Shown: positions 37,382 to 47,678, counted from the stretch's first letter. The stretch: 64,000 bases of DNA from Sphingomonas sp. Leaf10 (GCF_001421245.1 NZ_LMKE01000001.1:312971-376970); one strand, 5' to 3'. Numbers and translations: made by a program. The notes: generated by a model from the sequence alone, not told the origin.

Positions 37382-37399
37382 GCAGTTTGCCGTTGGACG

Positions 37400-37867
37400 C
37401 TAGTCGCGCACCCAATCTCCAGACTTCCCACCCTGCTTTTCCAACAGGCAAATGCCGTCGATCACCATCGCCTTGTCAATCGCCTTCGCCATGTCATAGA
37501 TGGTGAGGAGTGCGGTGGAAGTCGCTGTCAAAGCCTCCATTTCCACGCCGGTCTTGCCCTCGGTCGCGGCGGTGGCGGTCACGCGGATGGCGTTTGCTTC
37601 GAATGCGAAGTCGATCGATGCCTTGGTGAGCGGCAGGGGATGGCAAAGCGGGATCAGGTCGCTGGTACGCTTGGCGGCCATGATGCCGGCAACGCGTGCG
37701 ACGGCGAGGACGTCGCCCTTCTTCACCAGTCCGTCGCGGATCGCGGTCAGCGCCTCGGTCGACATGGTGATGCGGCCGGTGGCGACCGCGATACGTCGGG
37801 TTACCGCCTTGCCGCCGACATCGACCATGTGCGCGCTGCCATCGGCGTCGAGATGGGTGAGGCTCAT
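37400..37867 (-). CDS. moaC: cyclic pyranopterin monophosphate synthase MoaC
   Basis: Converts the MoaA product to cyclic pyranopterin monophosphate, the first stable intermediate of molybdenum cofactor synthesis. The 155-aa protein is full length, with the conserved stretches [55 protein letters not shown] and a Lys-rich KAIDKAM. The start at 37867 overlaps the trpC stop by four bases (ATGA), linking molybdenum cofactor and tryptophan genes in one transcript. Confidence 0.95.
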   Translation of the reverse strand: MSLTHLDADGSAHMVDVGGKAVTRRIAVATGRITMSTEALTAIRDGLVKKGDVLAVARVAGIMAAKRTSDLIPLCHPLPLTKASIDFAFEANAIRVTATAATEGKTGVEMEALTATSTALLTIYDMAKAIDKAMVIDGICLLEKQGGKSGDWVRD

Positions 37868-38640
37868 CCGATCATCGCGCGGGTCGCTGCCTCGACATCG
37901 TGGTGCCGCATCAGTGCTTCGCCGATCAGGAAGCAACGGACGCCATGATCGGCCATCGCATCGAGATCGGCGCGGGTGCTGAGGCCGCTTTCGGCGACGA
38001 AGGTGCAGCCAGCCGGGGCGTGGCCGACCAGTTCATAGGTTCGATCAAAGCTGACCGAGAAGTCTTTCAGATTGCGGTTGTTTACGCCGATCAGTCGCGA
38101 TTGTAGTCGAAGCGCGCAATCGAGTTCGGCTCGGTCGTGGACCTCGACCAGCACGTCCATGCCTCGTTCGATCGCTGCCGCCTCGATCTCCGTCATCTGC
38201 GCGTCGGACAGCGCGGCGACGATGATGAGGATGGCGTCGGCGCCGAGTGCGCGGGCTTCGGCAACTTGCCACGGGTCGATATTGAAGTCCTTGCGCAGCA
38301 CCGGCAGGTCGCATGCGGCGCGGGCGGCGACCAGATAGTCGTCGGCACCCTGGAAATAATCGATATCGGTCAGCACCGACAGGCAGGCGGCGCCCCCGGC
38401 CTGATAGGCGCGGGCATGGGCGGGCGGGTCGAAATCGGGCCGGATCAGTCCCTTGGACGGGCTGGCCTTCTTGATCTCCGCGATCAGCGCGTGGCCGGGC
38501 TTGGCATCCAGTGCGGCGCGGAAGCCGCGCGGGGCGCTTCGTTCGGCTGCGCGGGCGTCGAGATCGGCGATGCTCGCCCTGGCGCTGCGTTGGGCAACTT
38601 CTTCACGCTTGGTGGCGAGGATGGTGTCGAGCATCGTCAT
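37864..38640 (-). CDS. trpC: indole-3-glycerol phosphate synthase
   Basis: TIM-barrel enzyme of tryptophan synthesis that closes the indole ring. The 258-aa protein has the expected motifs [43 protein letters not shown] and FVAESGL. The ATG at 38640 gives an ATGA overlap with trpD and is preferred over one five codons upstream. It is a single-function enzyme, not fused to trpF. Confidence 0.96.
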   Translation of the reverse strand: MTMLDTILATKREEVAQRSARASIADLDARAAERSAPRGFRAALDAKPGHALIAEIKKASPSKGLIRPDFDPPAHARAYQAGGAACLSVLTDIDYFQGADDYLVAARAACDLPVLRKDFNIDPWQVAEARALGADAILIIVAALSDAQMTEIEAAAIERGMDVLVEVHDRAELDCALRLQSRLIGVNNRNLKDFSVSFDRTYELVGHAPAGCTFVAESGLSTRADLDAMADHGVRCFLIGEALMRHHDVEAATRAMIG

Positions 38641-39629
38641 GCGTAGGCGATCCATTGGTCGAGCAGGCGGTCGGCGGCGCCGGAGTCGATGGTGTCGGCG
38701 GCGCGCTCCGCCCCGTCGCGCAGGTCGGTGGCGGCGTCGGCGATGAGCAGCGCGGCAGCGGTGTTGAGCAGGACCGCATCGCGATAGGGTCCCTTCTCGC
38801 CCTTCAGCAATGCGCGCAGGGCGGCGGCGTTGTGCGCCGCGTCGCCACCACGGATCGCACTGATCGGGTGGCGGGGCAGGCCGGCATCCTCGGGCACGAT
38901 GCGGTCGGCCATGGTCATGCCGACGGGGACGACGATGGTCGGGCCGGCGCCGGAGATTTCGTCGAGCCCTTCCTCGCCCGACACGATCAGCGCGGTTTCG
39001 GCGCCGAGCAATTCCATCGCCTCGGCATAGACGGTCGCATAGTCGGGGCGGGCGATGCCGATCAACTGACGGGTGGTGCGCGCCGGATTGGCAAGCGGTC
39101 CCATCAGGTTGAAGATGGTGCGGCGGCCGATGCGCTGGCGGATCGGGGTGATGCGGCGCATTGCCGGGTGATGATTGGCCGCGAACAGGAAGGCGATGCC
39201 GATGTCCCGGAGCGTCGATTCGGCCATCGCGCCGGCGACGGCCATGTCGAGGCCGAGTGCTTCGAGGGTGTCGGCGGCGCCGGCCTTGCTGGACGCCGCG
39301 CGGTTGCCGTGCTTGGCGACGGGAATGCCCGATGCGGCGACGACGAGGCTGACGGCCGTCGAGACGTTGAGGGTATGATGCCCGTCGCCGCCGGTGCCGC
39401 AGACGTCGATGGCGTTTGCGACAGGCGCGATCGGGATCATGCGTTCGCGCAGCGCCCGGGCGGCCTCGGCGATTTCGATGCTGGTTTCGCCACGGATGGC
39501 GAGGTCGGTCAGGAAGGCGGCGATCGCGTCGTCGCCGACCGTGCCGTCGAGGATCGCGGCGAAGGCTTCGGCCGCGCTCTGGTGGCTGAGCGGGGTCGAG
39601 GGATCGGGGAGCAGGGTGGTGACGGTCAT
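38637..39629 (-). CDS. trpD: anthranilate phosphoribosyltransferase
   Basis: Second step of the tryptophan branch: transfers phosphoribose from PRPP to anthranilate. The 330-aa protein has the PRPP-binding motif [36 protein letters not shown], and [15 protein letters not shown]. It overlaps trpG and trpC by four bases each. It is not fused to the glutamine amidotransferase. Confidence 0.96.
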   Translation of the reverse strand: MTVTTLLPDPSTPLSHQSAAEAFAAILDGTVGDDAIAAFLTDLAIRGETSIEIAEAARALRERMIPIAPVANAIDVCGTGGDGHHTLNVSTAVSLVVAASGIPVAKHGNRAASSKAGAADTLEALGLDMAVAGAMAESTLRDIGIAFLFAANHHPAMRRITPIRQRIGRRTIFNLMGPLANPARTTRQLIGIARPDYATVYAEAMELLGAETALIVSGEEGLDEISGAGPTIVVPVGMTMADRIVPEDAGLPRHPISAIRGGDAAHNAAALRALLKGEKGPYRDAVLLNTAAALLIADAATDLRDGAERAADTIDSGAADRLLDQWIAYA

Positions 39630-40210
39630 GCCGGCATCGTCGCGGGGAGGCCCGCGTCCTTCAGGAAATTGGCGAGCATGGCGTGGCCGTGTTCGGTGGC
39701 GATGCTTTCCGGGTGGAACTGCACGCCGTGGATCGGCAGGTCGCGGTGGCGGAAACCCATCACGCTGCCATCCGACGCGGTGGCGTTGACGGTCAGGCAG
39801 TCGGGAATGTCGGTCACGATCAGCGAGTGGTAGCGGGTGGCGGTGAACGGCGAGGGGAGGCCGGCGAACAGGCCGGTGCCGTCATGCTTGATCGGCGATG
39901 TCTTGCCGTGCATCAGCCCGCCGCGCACGACCTTTCCCCCGAAATGCTGGCCGATCGCCTGATGGCCGAGGCAGACGCCGAGCAGCGGGCGCTGCTTCTC
40001 GGCACAGGCGGCGACGAGGTCGAGCGAGATGCCCGCCTCGGTCGGGGTGCACGGGCCGGGCGAGATCAGGAACCCCTGCGCATTGCTGGCGACCGCTTCG
40101 GCGGCGGTCATCGCGTCGTTGCGTTCGACGCGAACCTCCACGCCCAGCTCCATCAGATAATGGACGAGGTTCCAGGTGAAGCTGTCGTAATTGTCGATGA
40201 CGAGGATCAT
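39626..40210 (-). CDS. trpG: anthranilate synthase / aminodeoxychorismate synthase glutamine amidotransferase component
   Basis: Class I glutamine amidotransferase subunit (194 aa) that supplies ammonia to TrpE, or PabB. The start [19 protein letters not shown] is the family hallmark. The catalytic Cys is in [11 protein letters not shown], and the His-Glu pair in GVQFHPESI. It is the first gene of the trpG-trpD-trpC-moaC run; trpE is not in the window. The start at 40210 excludes a long arginine-rich frame upstream. Confidence 0.94.
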   Translation of the reverse strand: MILVIDNYDSFTWNLVHYLMELGVEVRVERNDAMTAAEAVASNAQGFLISPGPCTPTEAGISLDLVAACAEKQRPLLGVCLGHQAIGQHFGGKVVRGGLMHGKTSPIKHDGTGLFAGLPSPFTATRYHSLIVTDIPDCLTVNATASDGSVMGFRHRDLPIHGVQFHPESIATEHGHAMLANFLKDAGLPATMPA

Positions 40211-40319
40211 GGCACTGCCATAGCGTTCTGTGTCGCGCGTGCAACGTCCCGAAATCTTCGCGCGTTCACCCCCCGCTAATCCATAGCGGCCTTCATGGTG
40301 GCGAGCGAGGAGAGTTGCG

Positions 40320-40724
40320 ATGGCGCGTTGGGTTTTGGCGGGACTGGCACTGGCGATTGCGGGACCGGCGGTTGCGCAGGATGCGCCGGCCGATCCGCCG
40401 CAACGGGTGCGCAACGCTACCGTCTATGGCGACGAACAATGCCCGAAGCCCGACAGCGACGACGAAATCGTGGTGTGCGCGCGGCTGAACGAGAATGAGC
40501 GCTATCGCATCCCCAAGCGCTTTCGCGATCCGCCGTCGCAGCGATCGGCGGATGCAAGCTGGGCACAGCGCGCCGATACCGCGATGGAGGCGGCACGGGC
40601 GACGCGGCCAAACAGTTGTTCGGTGATCGGCACCGGCGGTCAGACCGGCTGTACTCAGGCGATGCTGCGCCAATGGTTCGCCGAGCGGCGGCAGCAACAG
40701 GCGGCCGAGCGCGCTATCCCCTGA
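40320..40724 (+). CDS. secreted hypothetical protein
   Basis: Protein of 134 aa with a clear signal peptide ([20 protein letters not shown]). The mature part is polar and charged, with four Cys residues (ECPKP-like, VVCARL, SCSVI, GCTQA) that could form two disulfides. GGAGAG precedes the start. It is divergent from trpG and converges with the diguanylate cyclase (4-bp gap). I do not recognise a family; no function is assigned. Confidence 0.7.
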   Translation: MARWVLAGLALAIAGPAVAQDAPADPPQRVRNATVYGDEQCPKPDSDDEIVVCARLNENERYRIPKRFRDPPSQRSADASWAQRADTAMEAARATRPNSCSVIGTGGQTGCTQAMLRQWFAERRQQQAAERAIP

Positions 40725-40728
40725 TGCG

Positions 40729-41886
40729 TCAGGCGGGGTCGGTGAGCGTCGCCGACCCCTGATGCCGGCGGACGCCGCCGCCGCCGCGCTTGGCGGCGTA
40801 GAGCGCTTTGTCGGCATGGGTGCGGAGTGCCGGGACCGATGTTGCGTCCTCGGGGAAACAGGCATAGCCCACGCTGACGCCTAGCTCGATCGGATCGCCG
40901 CCATTGATCCGGTAGCCGCGACCCGAGATCGCACGCGCGACCCGTTCGGCCAGATCCTGAATCCGGGCAGGCGGCTGGTCGGGAACGGCGATCATGAATT
41001 CGTCGCCGCCGAGGCGCACGATCAGGGCGGCATCGTCGGCTACTTCGCGCAGTCGTTCGGCAACCGCGACCAGCACCGCATCGCCCACGCCATGGCCATG
41101 CAGGTCGTTGACCGGCTTGAATCGGTCGAGGTCGAGGCACAGCAGCGCCAGCGACCGGCCGCCGCCTGTCGTGAAACGCGTCAGCCGCTCGTCAAGGCCG
41201 TAGCGGTTGGCGAGTCCGGTCAACGCATCATGGCTGGCGAGGAAGCGATTATGTTCGGCGGCATTGAACGAAGCGGCGGTGATCGTCGTGAAGTTGCGCA
41301 GGAGGACGCGGACGCTGGCGAACAGCGGCAGGCAGAGCGGGAGCAGCATCCAGAGCAGCGGAACGCCGGCGCACAGGATGCCGATCTTGAAGGGAATGTC
41401 GCACAGCATCACCAGTAGCACCGCCAGACGCGGCGCGGCGTGATTGCGTGCACAAATCGGCGCGACGAGGCCGAGGATGAACGCCGTCACGATGACGATC
41501 ATCGCCAGATCGCCGGTCAGGGCGATGGCGAAGGCCATCAGTCCCTGCAACGCGCACCAGCCGATGGTAAGCAGAACCGAACGATCGACGGTCGGCTGCG
41601 TCCCGGCGCGATAATGCCGCTCGCTCCGCTGGATCGCGCGCAGGCGGAACAGCAGCAGCGCTACCTCGATCGCGGCGAACACCCGGAATTGCGGCGATCC
41701 GGTGTGCAGCGCCGCACCGACGGCGATGAAGATGCCCGACAGCGCGCCGATCAGGACGACGCCCGGCGCCGACAACAACGAACCGAGCAGGACCGGACGC
41801 GTATCGGCCGGAATGTCGGTCGTGGGATCGACGAGCCAGGCGAGCAGCGAGCGGTTGCTCAATCGCGCCCTTCGTTGATGATCCAT
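40729..41886 (-). CDS. membrane-bound diguanylate cyclase (GGDEF)
   Basis: Makes cyclic-di-GMP from two GTP. The 385-aa protein has an N-terminal membrane part (about residues 30-200) with about six hydrophobic segments and no recognised sensor domain, then a GGDEF domain (about 215-370) starting ASHDALTGLANRYGL, with the intact active-site motif RLGGDEFM. No EAL domain is present. I do not see a clear RxxD inhibitory site. It stands alone, far from the chemosensory operon. Confidence 0.92.
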   Translation of the reverse strand: MDHQRRARLSNRSLLAWLVDPTTDIPADTRPVLLGSLLSAPGVVLIGALSGIFIAVGAALHTGSPQFRVFAAIEVALLLFRLRAIQRSERHYRAGTQPTVDRSVLLTIGWCALQGLMAFAIALTGDLAMIVIVTAFILGLVAPICARNHAAPRLAVLLVMLCDIPFKIGILCAGVPLLWMLLPLCLPLFASVRVLLRNFTTITAASFNAAEHNRFLASHDALTGLANRYGLDERLTRFTTGGGRSLALLCLDLDRFKPVNDLHGHGVGDAVLVAVAERLREVADDAALIVRLGGDEFMIAVPDQPPARIQDLAERVARAISGRGYRINGGDPIELGVSVGYACFPEDATSVPALRTHADKALYAAKRGGGGVRRHQGSATLTDPA

Positions 41887-41934
41887 GACGCCGACCCCGC
41901 AAGATGCACTGGAGACCGGCGGTTTAGCATGGCG

Positions 41935-42096
41935 CTACTTCGGATCCGTTAACGTGCGCCCCGTGCGCCGGCAGCGGTCCGAACAATAGACGACGTTGTC
42001 CCAGTCGCGCTCCCATTTCTTGCGCCACACGAACGGGCGTTCGCAGACCGGGCAGATCTTGCTCGGCAGATCGCGCTTGGCGATGCCTTGCGGCAT
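41935..42096 (-). CDS. DUF2256 zinc-ribbon protein (53 aa)
   Basis: Small protein translated from the minus strand: it begins [20 protein letters not shown] and contains [18 protein letters not shown] and SDRCRR. Two Cys pairs (C15-x-x-C18 and C38-x3-C42) would bind zinc. The pattern LPSKxCxxCxRPFxWRKKW...YCSxxCRR fits the DUF2256 family, small proteins of unknown role often annotated near photolyase/cryptochrome or metabolic genes. The start codon overlaps the aroB stop by one base (TGATG), so translation is coupled to aroB. It ends 48 bases before the diguanylate cyclase start. Confidence 0.85.
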   Translation of the reverse strand: MPQGIAKRDLPSKICPVCERPFVWRKKWERDWDNVVYCSDRCRRTGRTLTDPK

Positions 42097-43196
42097 CAGC
42101 GGGGGCAGCGGTTCAGGAAGGCCGCGACCTGTTCGAGATCGACCGAGCGGTCGAGATAGGTCGCGCCGATACCGCGCGCGAGCAGGAAGGGGAGCGTGCC
42201 GCCCTCGCGCTTTTTATCATGCAGCATATGCGCGACCAGCGCTTCGCCCGAAGCGGATATGCCGGCGGCGGCCAGCCCGTCGGGCAGGCCGGCGGTGCGC
42301 AGATGCGCAGCGACGCGGTCGGCATCTTCGCGAGCGCACAGTCCCTGCTCGGCGGAGTAGGCAAACGCCAGGGCCATGCCGGCGGCGACACCCTCGCCAT
42401 GCAGCAGCGATCCGTCGAATCCGGCCTCCGCCTCCAGCGCATGGCCGAAGGTATGGCCGAGATTGAGCAGCGCCCGCGTGCCCGTGGTCTCGCGTTCGTC
42501 GGCGCCGACGATGCGGGCCTTGGCCGAGACCGAGCGGGCAATGGCGTGGGCACGCGCGGCGGGATCACCGGACAGCAACGCCGCCCCGTTGGTTTCGCAC
42601 CATGCGAAGAAGTCGGCATCGTCGATCAGGCCGTATTTGACGACCTCGGCATAGCCTGCCCGAACCTCGCGGGGCGGCAGCGTATCGAGGGTGGTCGGGT
42701 CGATCAGGACGAGCGCCGGCTGGTGGAAGGCGCCGACCAGATTCTTGCCGGCACGGGTGTTGATCCCGGTCTTGCCGCCGACCGACGAATCGACCTGAGC
42801 AAGCAAAGTCGTCGGCACCTGTACGAAGCCGCAGCCGCGCTTCAGGATGGCGGCGGCAAAGCCGACCAGATCGCCGATCACGCCGCCGCCCAAGGCGATG
42901 ATATGGTCGCCGCGTTCGACTCCCAGCGCGAGCAGCGAATCGAGCAGGCGTTCGAGCGTCGCCCAGCTTTTCGATCCTTCGCCGGCCGGAATCTCGATTG
43001 CCTCGCTCGACACGCCCGCTGCCGACAGTGATTCGCGCAGCGTCGCGAGGTGCATCGGTACATTGGCGTCGGCGACGATCACCATCCGCCGTCCGCGCGC
43101 GATGGGGCCGAGGTGGTCGCCGGCACGGGCAAGCACGCCGTCCTCGATCACGATGTCGTAGCTGCGGTCGCCAAGGGCGACGGGAATGACGGTCAT
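42096..43196 (-). CDS. aroB: 3-dehydroquinate synthase
   Basis: Second shikimate-pathway enzyme, zinc- and NAD-dependent (366 aa). Motifs: [21 protein letters not shown], the metal-binding and substrate region AEVVKYGLI, and [16 protein letters not shown] with metal-binding His residues. It overlaps aroK by four bases upstream and the DUF2256 gene by one base downstream. Confidence 0.96.
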   Translation of the reverse strand: MTVIPVALGDRSYDIVIEDGVLARAGDHLGPIARGRRMVIVADANVPMHLATLRESLSAAGVSSEAIEIPAGEGSKSWATLERLLDSLLALGVERGDHIIALGGGVIGDLVGFAAAILKRGCGFVQVPTTLLAQVDSSVGGKTGINTRAGKNLVGAFHQPALVLIDPTTLDTLPPREVRAGYAEVVKYGLIDDADFFAWCETNGAALLSGDPAARAHAIARSVSAKARIVGADERETTGTRALLNLGHTFGHALEAEAGFDGSLLHGEGVAAGMALAFAYSAEQGLCAREDADRVAAHLRTAGLPDGLAAAGISASGEALVAHMLHDKKREGGTLPFLLARGIGATYLDRSVDLEQVAAFLNRCPR

Positions 43197-43744
43197 TGGC
43201 CAATGGCTTTCAGGATCGCGGTGACGGTGGCGTCGTGCGGCGCGTGCTGGCTGACGATATGGATCGGCGCAAGGGCGTAGACGGGATTTCGGACCCGGGC
43301 GAGTTCGGTCAGCACCTTGTACGGGTTCTTGCCCCGCAGCAGCGGACGCGTGTCGCGGCGACGGACGCGTTCGGCCAGCACCTCGGGCGATGCATCGAGC
43401 CAGATCGCCAGCGACTGGTCGAGGATCAGCGACCGCGTCTCCTCCTGCATGAAGGCGCCGCCGCCGGTCGCGATGATCTTGGGCGTGCCGTCGATCAGGC
43501 GGGCGATGACGCGGCGTTCGCCGTCGCGGAAATGCGCTTCGCCGAAGCGTTCGAAGATTTCGGTGATGGTCATGCCGGCGGCATGTTCGATCTCATGATC
43601 GGCATCGACGAAATCGAGTTTCATGCGCTGGGCCAGACGCCGGCCGACGGTGGATTTGCCGACGCCCATCAACCCGATCAGCACGATCGGGCGCCCGGTC
43701 CAGGGCGGCGGCGGTTGGGGGATGGATTCTTGAATTTGCAGCAT
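43193..43744 (-). CDS. aroK: shikimate kinase
   Basis: Phosphorylates shikimate with ATP. The chosen 183-aa form begins MLQIQESIPQ and has the P-loop GLMGVGKST, the substrate Asp in VDADHEIE, the GGGAF loop (ATGGGAF) and the lid Arg region RRRDTRPLL. The frame is open far upstream over the opposite-strand genes, but only this start gives a kinase-sized protein. aroK-aroB-DUF2256 form one unit. Confidence 0.95.
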   Translation of the reverse strand: MLQIQESIPQPPPPWTGRPIVLIGLMGVGKSTVGRRLAQRMKLDFVDADHEIEHAAGMTITEIFERFGEAHFRDGERRVIARLIDGTPKIIATGGGAFMQEETRSLILDQSLAIWLDASPEVLAERVRRRDTRPLLRGKNPYKVLTELARVRNPVYALAPIHIVSQHAPHDATVTAILKAIGQ

Positions 43745-43835
43745 CGAACGATGGGCTATACAGCCGCCCAACCGATCGGGCAAAAGGCGCTTCGCCTTCT
43801 TCTGTCCGAACCCAATTACCGGGACGATCTGATCC

Positions 43836-43973
43836 ATGTCGCGTTCGCTTGTCATCCTTCTCGTCGTCGTGGTCGCGCTGATCGCGGGCATGTTCCTGCT
43901 GGCGGGACGATCGACCGAGCAGCAGCCGACCCAGATCGAAAAGGCGGTCTCGCTTGAAAATCTCGCCAACTGA
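43836..43973 (+). CDS. 45-aa single-pass membrane peptide
   Basis: The ATG at 43836 opens a short frame: MSRSLVILLVVVVALIAGMF is almost entirely one membrane helix (residues 5-23), followed by a polar tail LLAGRSTEQQPTQIEKAV that ends in SLENLAN. It lies in the gap between divergent aroK and the large periplasmic protein gene, and its end overlaps that gene's TTG start by 20 bases, suggesting translational coupling. Too short for routine annotation, but the composition is that of a real membrane anchor. Function unknown. Confidence 0.6.
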   Translation: MSRSLVILLVVVVALIAGMFLLAGRSTEQQPTQIEKAVSLENLAN

Positions 43974-45750
43974 CCGGTTGCGGATCGGCGTTGCCGCCGC
44001 GGCGCTGATCGCGATCGCGGTGCCGGCGATCGGGCAGGACGTTCCCGAATCGCTGCTGCCGCCGGGGTTCGGGGATGCGCCGGCGCCGACACCGACGCCG
44101 CGACCCACCGGGTCGGCGGTGCCGGGCGGGCCGAACTTCGCGCCGCCCGCCGCAATCGTCCAGCCGCTTCCCGGGGTGCCGGGCGTCGTGCCAACGCCGA
44201 CGCCGACGCCGTCCGCATCGACGGTGCCGATCGATGCCGAAGCGCTGCGGCAATATGAACTGCCCGATTTCGCGCGCCGGTCGCTGAACAATATCGGCAT
44301 TGCGGGCCAGGCGAGCGATTTCGGGCGCGACGCGTTCGGCACGGTGGACGGGCCGTGGCTGGAACGGATCATGCGTTCGCTCGACGCGCCGGTCGCCTCG
44401 CGCTGGGTTTCGATCGCACTGCGCCGTGCGCTGGTCGCCGATCTCGACACGCCGGGCGGCGTCGGCGGCGCGGACTTCGCCGCCGAGCGGGCGTGGCTGC
44501 TGGTACGGATGGGCGAGGGGCCGGCGGCGCGCGCCCTGGTCCAGTCGGTCGATCTCGATAACTATACCCCCAAACTCTACCAGATCGCGATGCAGGCGAT
44601 GCTGGCGACCGGTGATCCGGGCGGGCTGTGTCCGCTTGTTGCACCGGCGATGCGCGTGTCGAACGAACGCGGCTGGCGGCTGGCCAATGCGATCTGCCTT
44701 GGGCTGAAGGGGCAGCCCCGCGAGGCCGGGCGGATCGTCGATCAGGCCCGGCGACAGGCGCCGGGCGGCGGTGCGATCGATGTGGCGCTTGCCGAAAAGC
44801 TGGTGGGCAAGGGCGCGCAGGGCAGGCGGGCGGCGACGATCGAATGGGACGGCGTCGACCGGCTGACCGCGTGGCGATATGGCATGGCCGCCGCCAGCGC
44901 GACGCCGGTGCCGGCGGAACTGTTCGACGGGGTCGGGCCGCAGGTCCGCTACTGGCACGCCACCGCGCCGCAGTACGCGCCCAATGTCCGGCTGAGCGAC
45001 GGCGAGTTCGCCGCCGCACAGGGTGTGTTGTCGAGCGAGGCGCTGGTCGACCTCTATGCCCAGTTGCTCACCGATGATGACGCCAGCAGCGCGCAAGGTG
45101 CGCTGGCGAGTGATTTGCGCACCGCCTTTACCGGCAATGACGACCAGCGGTTGACCATGCTGCGCCAGTTCTGGGAACCGGCGGCGACCACACCGCTCGG
45201 TCATGCGCGGCGGGTGCTGACGGCGCGGGCGGCGGCGATGATCGCGCCGGTCGCCGATCATGTCGGCGATGCCGACCAACTGATCGCGTCGATGCTGACC
45301 GCCGGGCTCGACCTGCCGGCGCTGCGCTGGCGTTCGGTGGTGCCGGTCGGCAGCGATGGCTGGGCGATGCTGGCGCTGGCCGATCCGATGGGGCGGTCGG
45401 TGCCGGTCGGGGCGGTGTCGGACTATGCCGGGCAGAATGGGCGCAAGGGGCAGTTGCTGTTCGCCGGGCTGGCGGGCCTCGGGAGGCTGCCGCAGGATCA
45501 GGTGCAGGGGCTGGCGCGCGACCTGAACGTCGCGATCGGCGCGCGCAATGCGTGGACCGATGCGATCGACCGGTCGGGTGTACGGGGGGAGGCCGGCACG
45601 GTGCTGCTGCTGGCGGCTTGCGGAATGCAGACGCGCGACTGGCGCGGCGTGTCGCCGGTGGCGTTGTTCCACATCGTCGCGGCACTCCGCGCAGCAGGGC
45701 GCGAGGGTGAGGCGCGGATGATCGCCGCCGAGGCGATCGCGCGGACGTGA
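43954..45750 (+). CDS. large secreted hypothetical protein, helical repeat type
   Basis: Predicted periplasmic protein of 598 aa. The signal peptide is about residues 8-28 (RLRIGVAAAALIAIAVPAIGQ region), followed by a Pro/Thr linker with PTPTPRPTG and PTPTPTPS tracts to about residue 90. The remainder is Ala/Leu/Arg-rich and looks like stacked helical (TPR/Sel1-like) repeats, but no named family is recognised. The start is a TTG at 43954; a second TTG at 43978 would also keep the signal peptide. It is followed by xerD with a four-base overlap. Confidence 0.75.
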   Translation: MKISPTDRLRIGVAAAALIAIAVPAIGQDVPESLLPPGFGDAPAPTPTPRPTGSAVPGGPNFAPPAAIVQPLPGVPGVVPTPTPTPSASTVPIDAEALRQYELPDFARRSLNNIGIAGQASDFGRDAFGTVDGPWLERIMRSLDAPVASRWVSIALRRALVADLDTPGGVGGADFAAERAWLLVRMGEGPAARALVQSVDLDNYTPKLYQIAMQAMLATGDPGGLCPLVAPAMRVSNERGWRLANAICLGLKGQPREAGRIVDQARRQAPGGGAIDVALAEKLVGKGAQGRRAATIEWDGVDRLTAWRYGMAAASATPVPAELFDGVGPQVRYWHATAPQYAPNVRLSDGEFAAAQGVLSSEALVDLYAQLLTDDDASSAQGALASDLRTAFTGNDDQRLTMLRQFWEPAATTPLGHARRVLTARAAAMIAPVADHVGDADQLIASMLTAGLDLPALRWRSVVPVGSDGWAMLALADPMGRSVPVGAVSDYAGQNGRKGQLLFAGLAGLGRLPQDQVQGLARDLNVAIGARNAWTDAIDRSGVRGEAGTVLLLAACGMQTRDWRGVSPVALFHIVAALRAAGREGEARMIAAEAIART

Positions 45751-46655
45751 GCGGCACCGGCGGCGATCGGGCGCTGATCGACCGCTTCCTCGAAATGATG
45801 GCGGCGGAGGCGGGGGCGGCGCGCAACACCGTCGCCGCCTATCGTACCGATTTGTCGCTGGCGTCCGGGGCGCTGGGCGGGCGGCTGGCCGAAGCGGATG
45901 CGGCGGCGATCGGGCGGTTGGCTGACGGCTGGGGCGACCTCGCCAAGTCGACGGTGGCGCGCAAGGCGGCGGCGCTGCGGCGGTTCTTCGCGTTTCTTGC
46001 CGAGGAAGGACTGCGCGCCGACGATCCGGGGGCGGCGCTGCCCCGGCCGGGGACGTCGCGACCGCTGCCCAAGACGCTGTCGAGTGGCGATATCGGGGCG
46101 ATGTTCGCGGCGATCGAGGCTCGGATCCAGCGGGTGCCGCCCGACCGCAACGACCTGCGGCTGTCGGCCCTGTTCGAGCTGCTCTATGGATCGGGGCTGC
46201 GCGCGACCGAGCTGGTGTCGTTGCCGCGCGGGGCAATCGTGTCGGACCGGCCGTATCTGATCCTGAAGGGCAAGGGCGGGCGCGAGCGGATGGTGCCGTT
46301 GTCCGATCGCGCCCGTGCCGCCGTCGTCCGGTGGCGCGCGCATGTACCGGCGACCAGCGCGTGGCTGTTCCCGTCGGGCAAAAGCCATCTCAGTCGGATG
46401 CGGCTGTATCAGATCGTGCGCGCACTGGCCGGCGAAGCGGGGATCGCGCCGGACCGGATCAGCCCGCACGTGCTGCGCCACGCCTTTGCCACGCATCTGC
46501 TGGAGGGGGGCGCGGACCTGCGCGCGTTGCAGGCCATGCTGGGCCATGCCGATATCGCCACGACCGAAATCTATACCCATGTCGATGCGTCGCGGCTGGT
46601 GCGGCTGGTCAACGAACGGCACCCGCTGATTGACGCCGGGCGGACACGGCCATAG
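45747..46655 (+). CDS. xerD: tyrosine recombinase XerD-type
   Basis: Site-specific recombinase that resolves chromosome dimers at dif with XerC. The 302-aa protein has the N-terminal SAM-like DNA-binding domain and a C-terminal catalytic domain with the R-K-H-R-H-Y set: Arg in [11 protein letters not shown], Lys in [11 protein letters not shown], HxxR in [12 protein letters not shown], His in [10 protein letters not shown] and the nucleophile Tyr in EIYTHVD. It starts with GTG overlapping the previous stop and is followed by accA after 11 bases. Its fit to chromosomal Xer size and context argues against a phage integrase. Confidence 0.93.
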   Translation: MSGTGGDRALIDRFLEMMAAEAGAARNTVAAYRTDLSLASGALGGRLAEADAAAIGRLADGWGDLAKSTVARKAAALRRFFAFLAEEGLRADDPGAALPRPGTSRPLPKTLSSGDIGAMFAAIEARIQRVPPDRNDLRLSALFELLYGSGLRATELVSLPRGAIVSDRPYLILKGKGGRERMVPLSDRARAAVVRWRAHVPATSAWLFPSGKSHLSRMRLYQIVRALAGEAGIAPDRISPHVLRHAFATHLLEGGADLRALQAMLGHADIATTEIYTHVDASRLVRLVNERHPLIDAGRTRP

Positions 46656-46666
46656 GGCGCGGACCC

Positions 46667-47614
46667 ATGGCTAGCTTCCTTGATTTCGAAAAACCCATCG
46701 CCGAATTGCAGGCGCGGATCGACGAACTGCGCGACACCGCCGCCGATGGCGAATTGGATATCGCGACCGAGATCGGGCGGTTGCAGACCAAGTCCGACCG
46801 GTTGCTGCGCGAAACCTATACCAAGCTGACCCCGTGGCAGAAGACGCAGGTCGCGCGCCATCCCGAGCGGCCGCATTTCAAGCATTATGTCGCGGCGCTG
46901 GTCGAGGATTTCATGCCGCTGGGCGGGGATCGCGCCTTTGCAGACGATTCGGCGATCCTCGGCGGGATCGGGCGGTTCCGTGGGCGCAAGGTGGTGGTGA
47001 TCGGCCATGAAAAGGGCGACGATACCGCCAGCCGGCTCCGCCACAATTTCGGCATGGGCAAGCCCGAGGGCTATCGCAAGGCGATCCGGCTGATGCAGCT
47101 GGCCGACCGGTTCGGCCTGCCGGTCGTCACGCTGGTCGATACGTCGGGTGCGTTCCCCGGCATTCAGGCCGAGGAGCGCGGACAGGCCGAAGCGATCGCG
47201 CGCTCGACCGAGGCGGCACTGAACCTCGGCGTGCCGATGGTGTCGGCGATCCTGGGCGAGGGCGGATCGGGCGGTGCGATCGCGCTGGCGGCGGGCAATA
47301 TCGTGCTGATGATGGAGCACGCGGTCTATTCGGTGATCTCGCCCGAAGGATGCGCGTCGATCCTGTGGCGCACCGCCGACAAGGCACCGGAAGCGGCCGA
47401 GGCGATGCGGGTGACCGCGCAGGAACTGAAGTCGTTGGGCGTCATCGACCGGATCGTCGCCGAACCGCTGGGCGCCGCGCACCGCGACAAGGGGGCGGCG
47501 ATCACCGCACTGGGCGATGCGATCGACACGGCGCTCGGCGAATTGTCGGGCATGGAGGCCGCATCGCTGCGACAGGCGCGGCGGCAGAAGTTCCTGAGGA
47601 TGGGTCGCCTGTAA
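46667..47614 (+). CDS. accA: acetyl-CoA carboxylase carboxyltransferase subunit alpha
   Basis: Half of the carboxyltransferase of acetyl-CoA carboxylase, the first committed step of fatty-acid synthesis. The 315-aa protein shows typical AccA stretches: [63 protein letters not shown] and [15 protein letters not shown] convergent terminator hairpin follows, shared with the Flp pilin gene. Confidence 0.97.
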   Translation: MASFLDFEKPIAELQARIDELRDTAADGELDIATEIGRLQTKSDRLLRETYTKLTPWQKTQVARHPERPHFKHYVAALVEDFMPLGGDRAFADDSAILGGIGRFRGRKVVVIGHEKGDDTASRLRHNFGMGKPEGYRKAIRLMQLADRFGLPVVTLVDTSGAFPGIQAEERGQAEAIARSTEAALNLGVPMVSAILGEGGSGGAIALAAGNIVLMMEHAVYSVISPEGCASILWRTADKAPEAAEAMRVTAQELKSLGVIDRIVAEPLGAAHRDKGAAITALGDAIDTALGELSGMEAASLRQARRQKFLRMGRL

Positions 47615-47622
47615 CCGACATC

Positions 47623-47654
47623 AAAAGGGCGGCGGAACCGAAGTCCCGCCGCCC
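47623..47654 (-). terminator. bidirectional hairpin between accA and the Flp pilin
   Basis: A nine-base stem (GGGCGGCGG at 47627-47635, CCGCCGCCC at 47646-47654) is followed on the minus strand by TTTTGA, a recognisable intrinsic terminator for the pilin gene. On the plus strand the stem is followed by CCTTGC, a weaker signal for accA. Confidence 0.75.
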
Positions 47655-47678
47655 CCTTGCATTCGGTGATCGCAAGGA

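Noticed and set aside
40729..41886. Diguanylate cyclase as the WspR output of the chemosensory operon
   Set aside because: It is about 26 kb away, is membrane-bound and lacks a receiver domain, so there is no sequence reason to connect it.
45747..46655. Tyrosine recombinase as a phage or island integrase
   Set aside because: Size, motifs and position between chromosomal genes fit XerD; no attachment site repeats, tRNA target or phage genes nearby.
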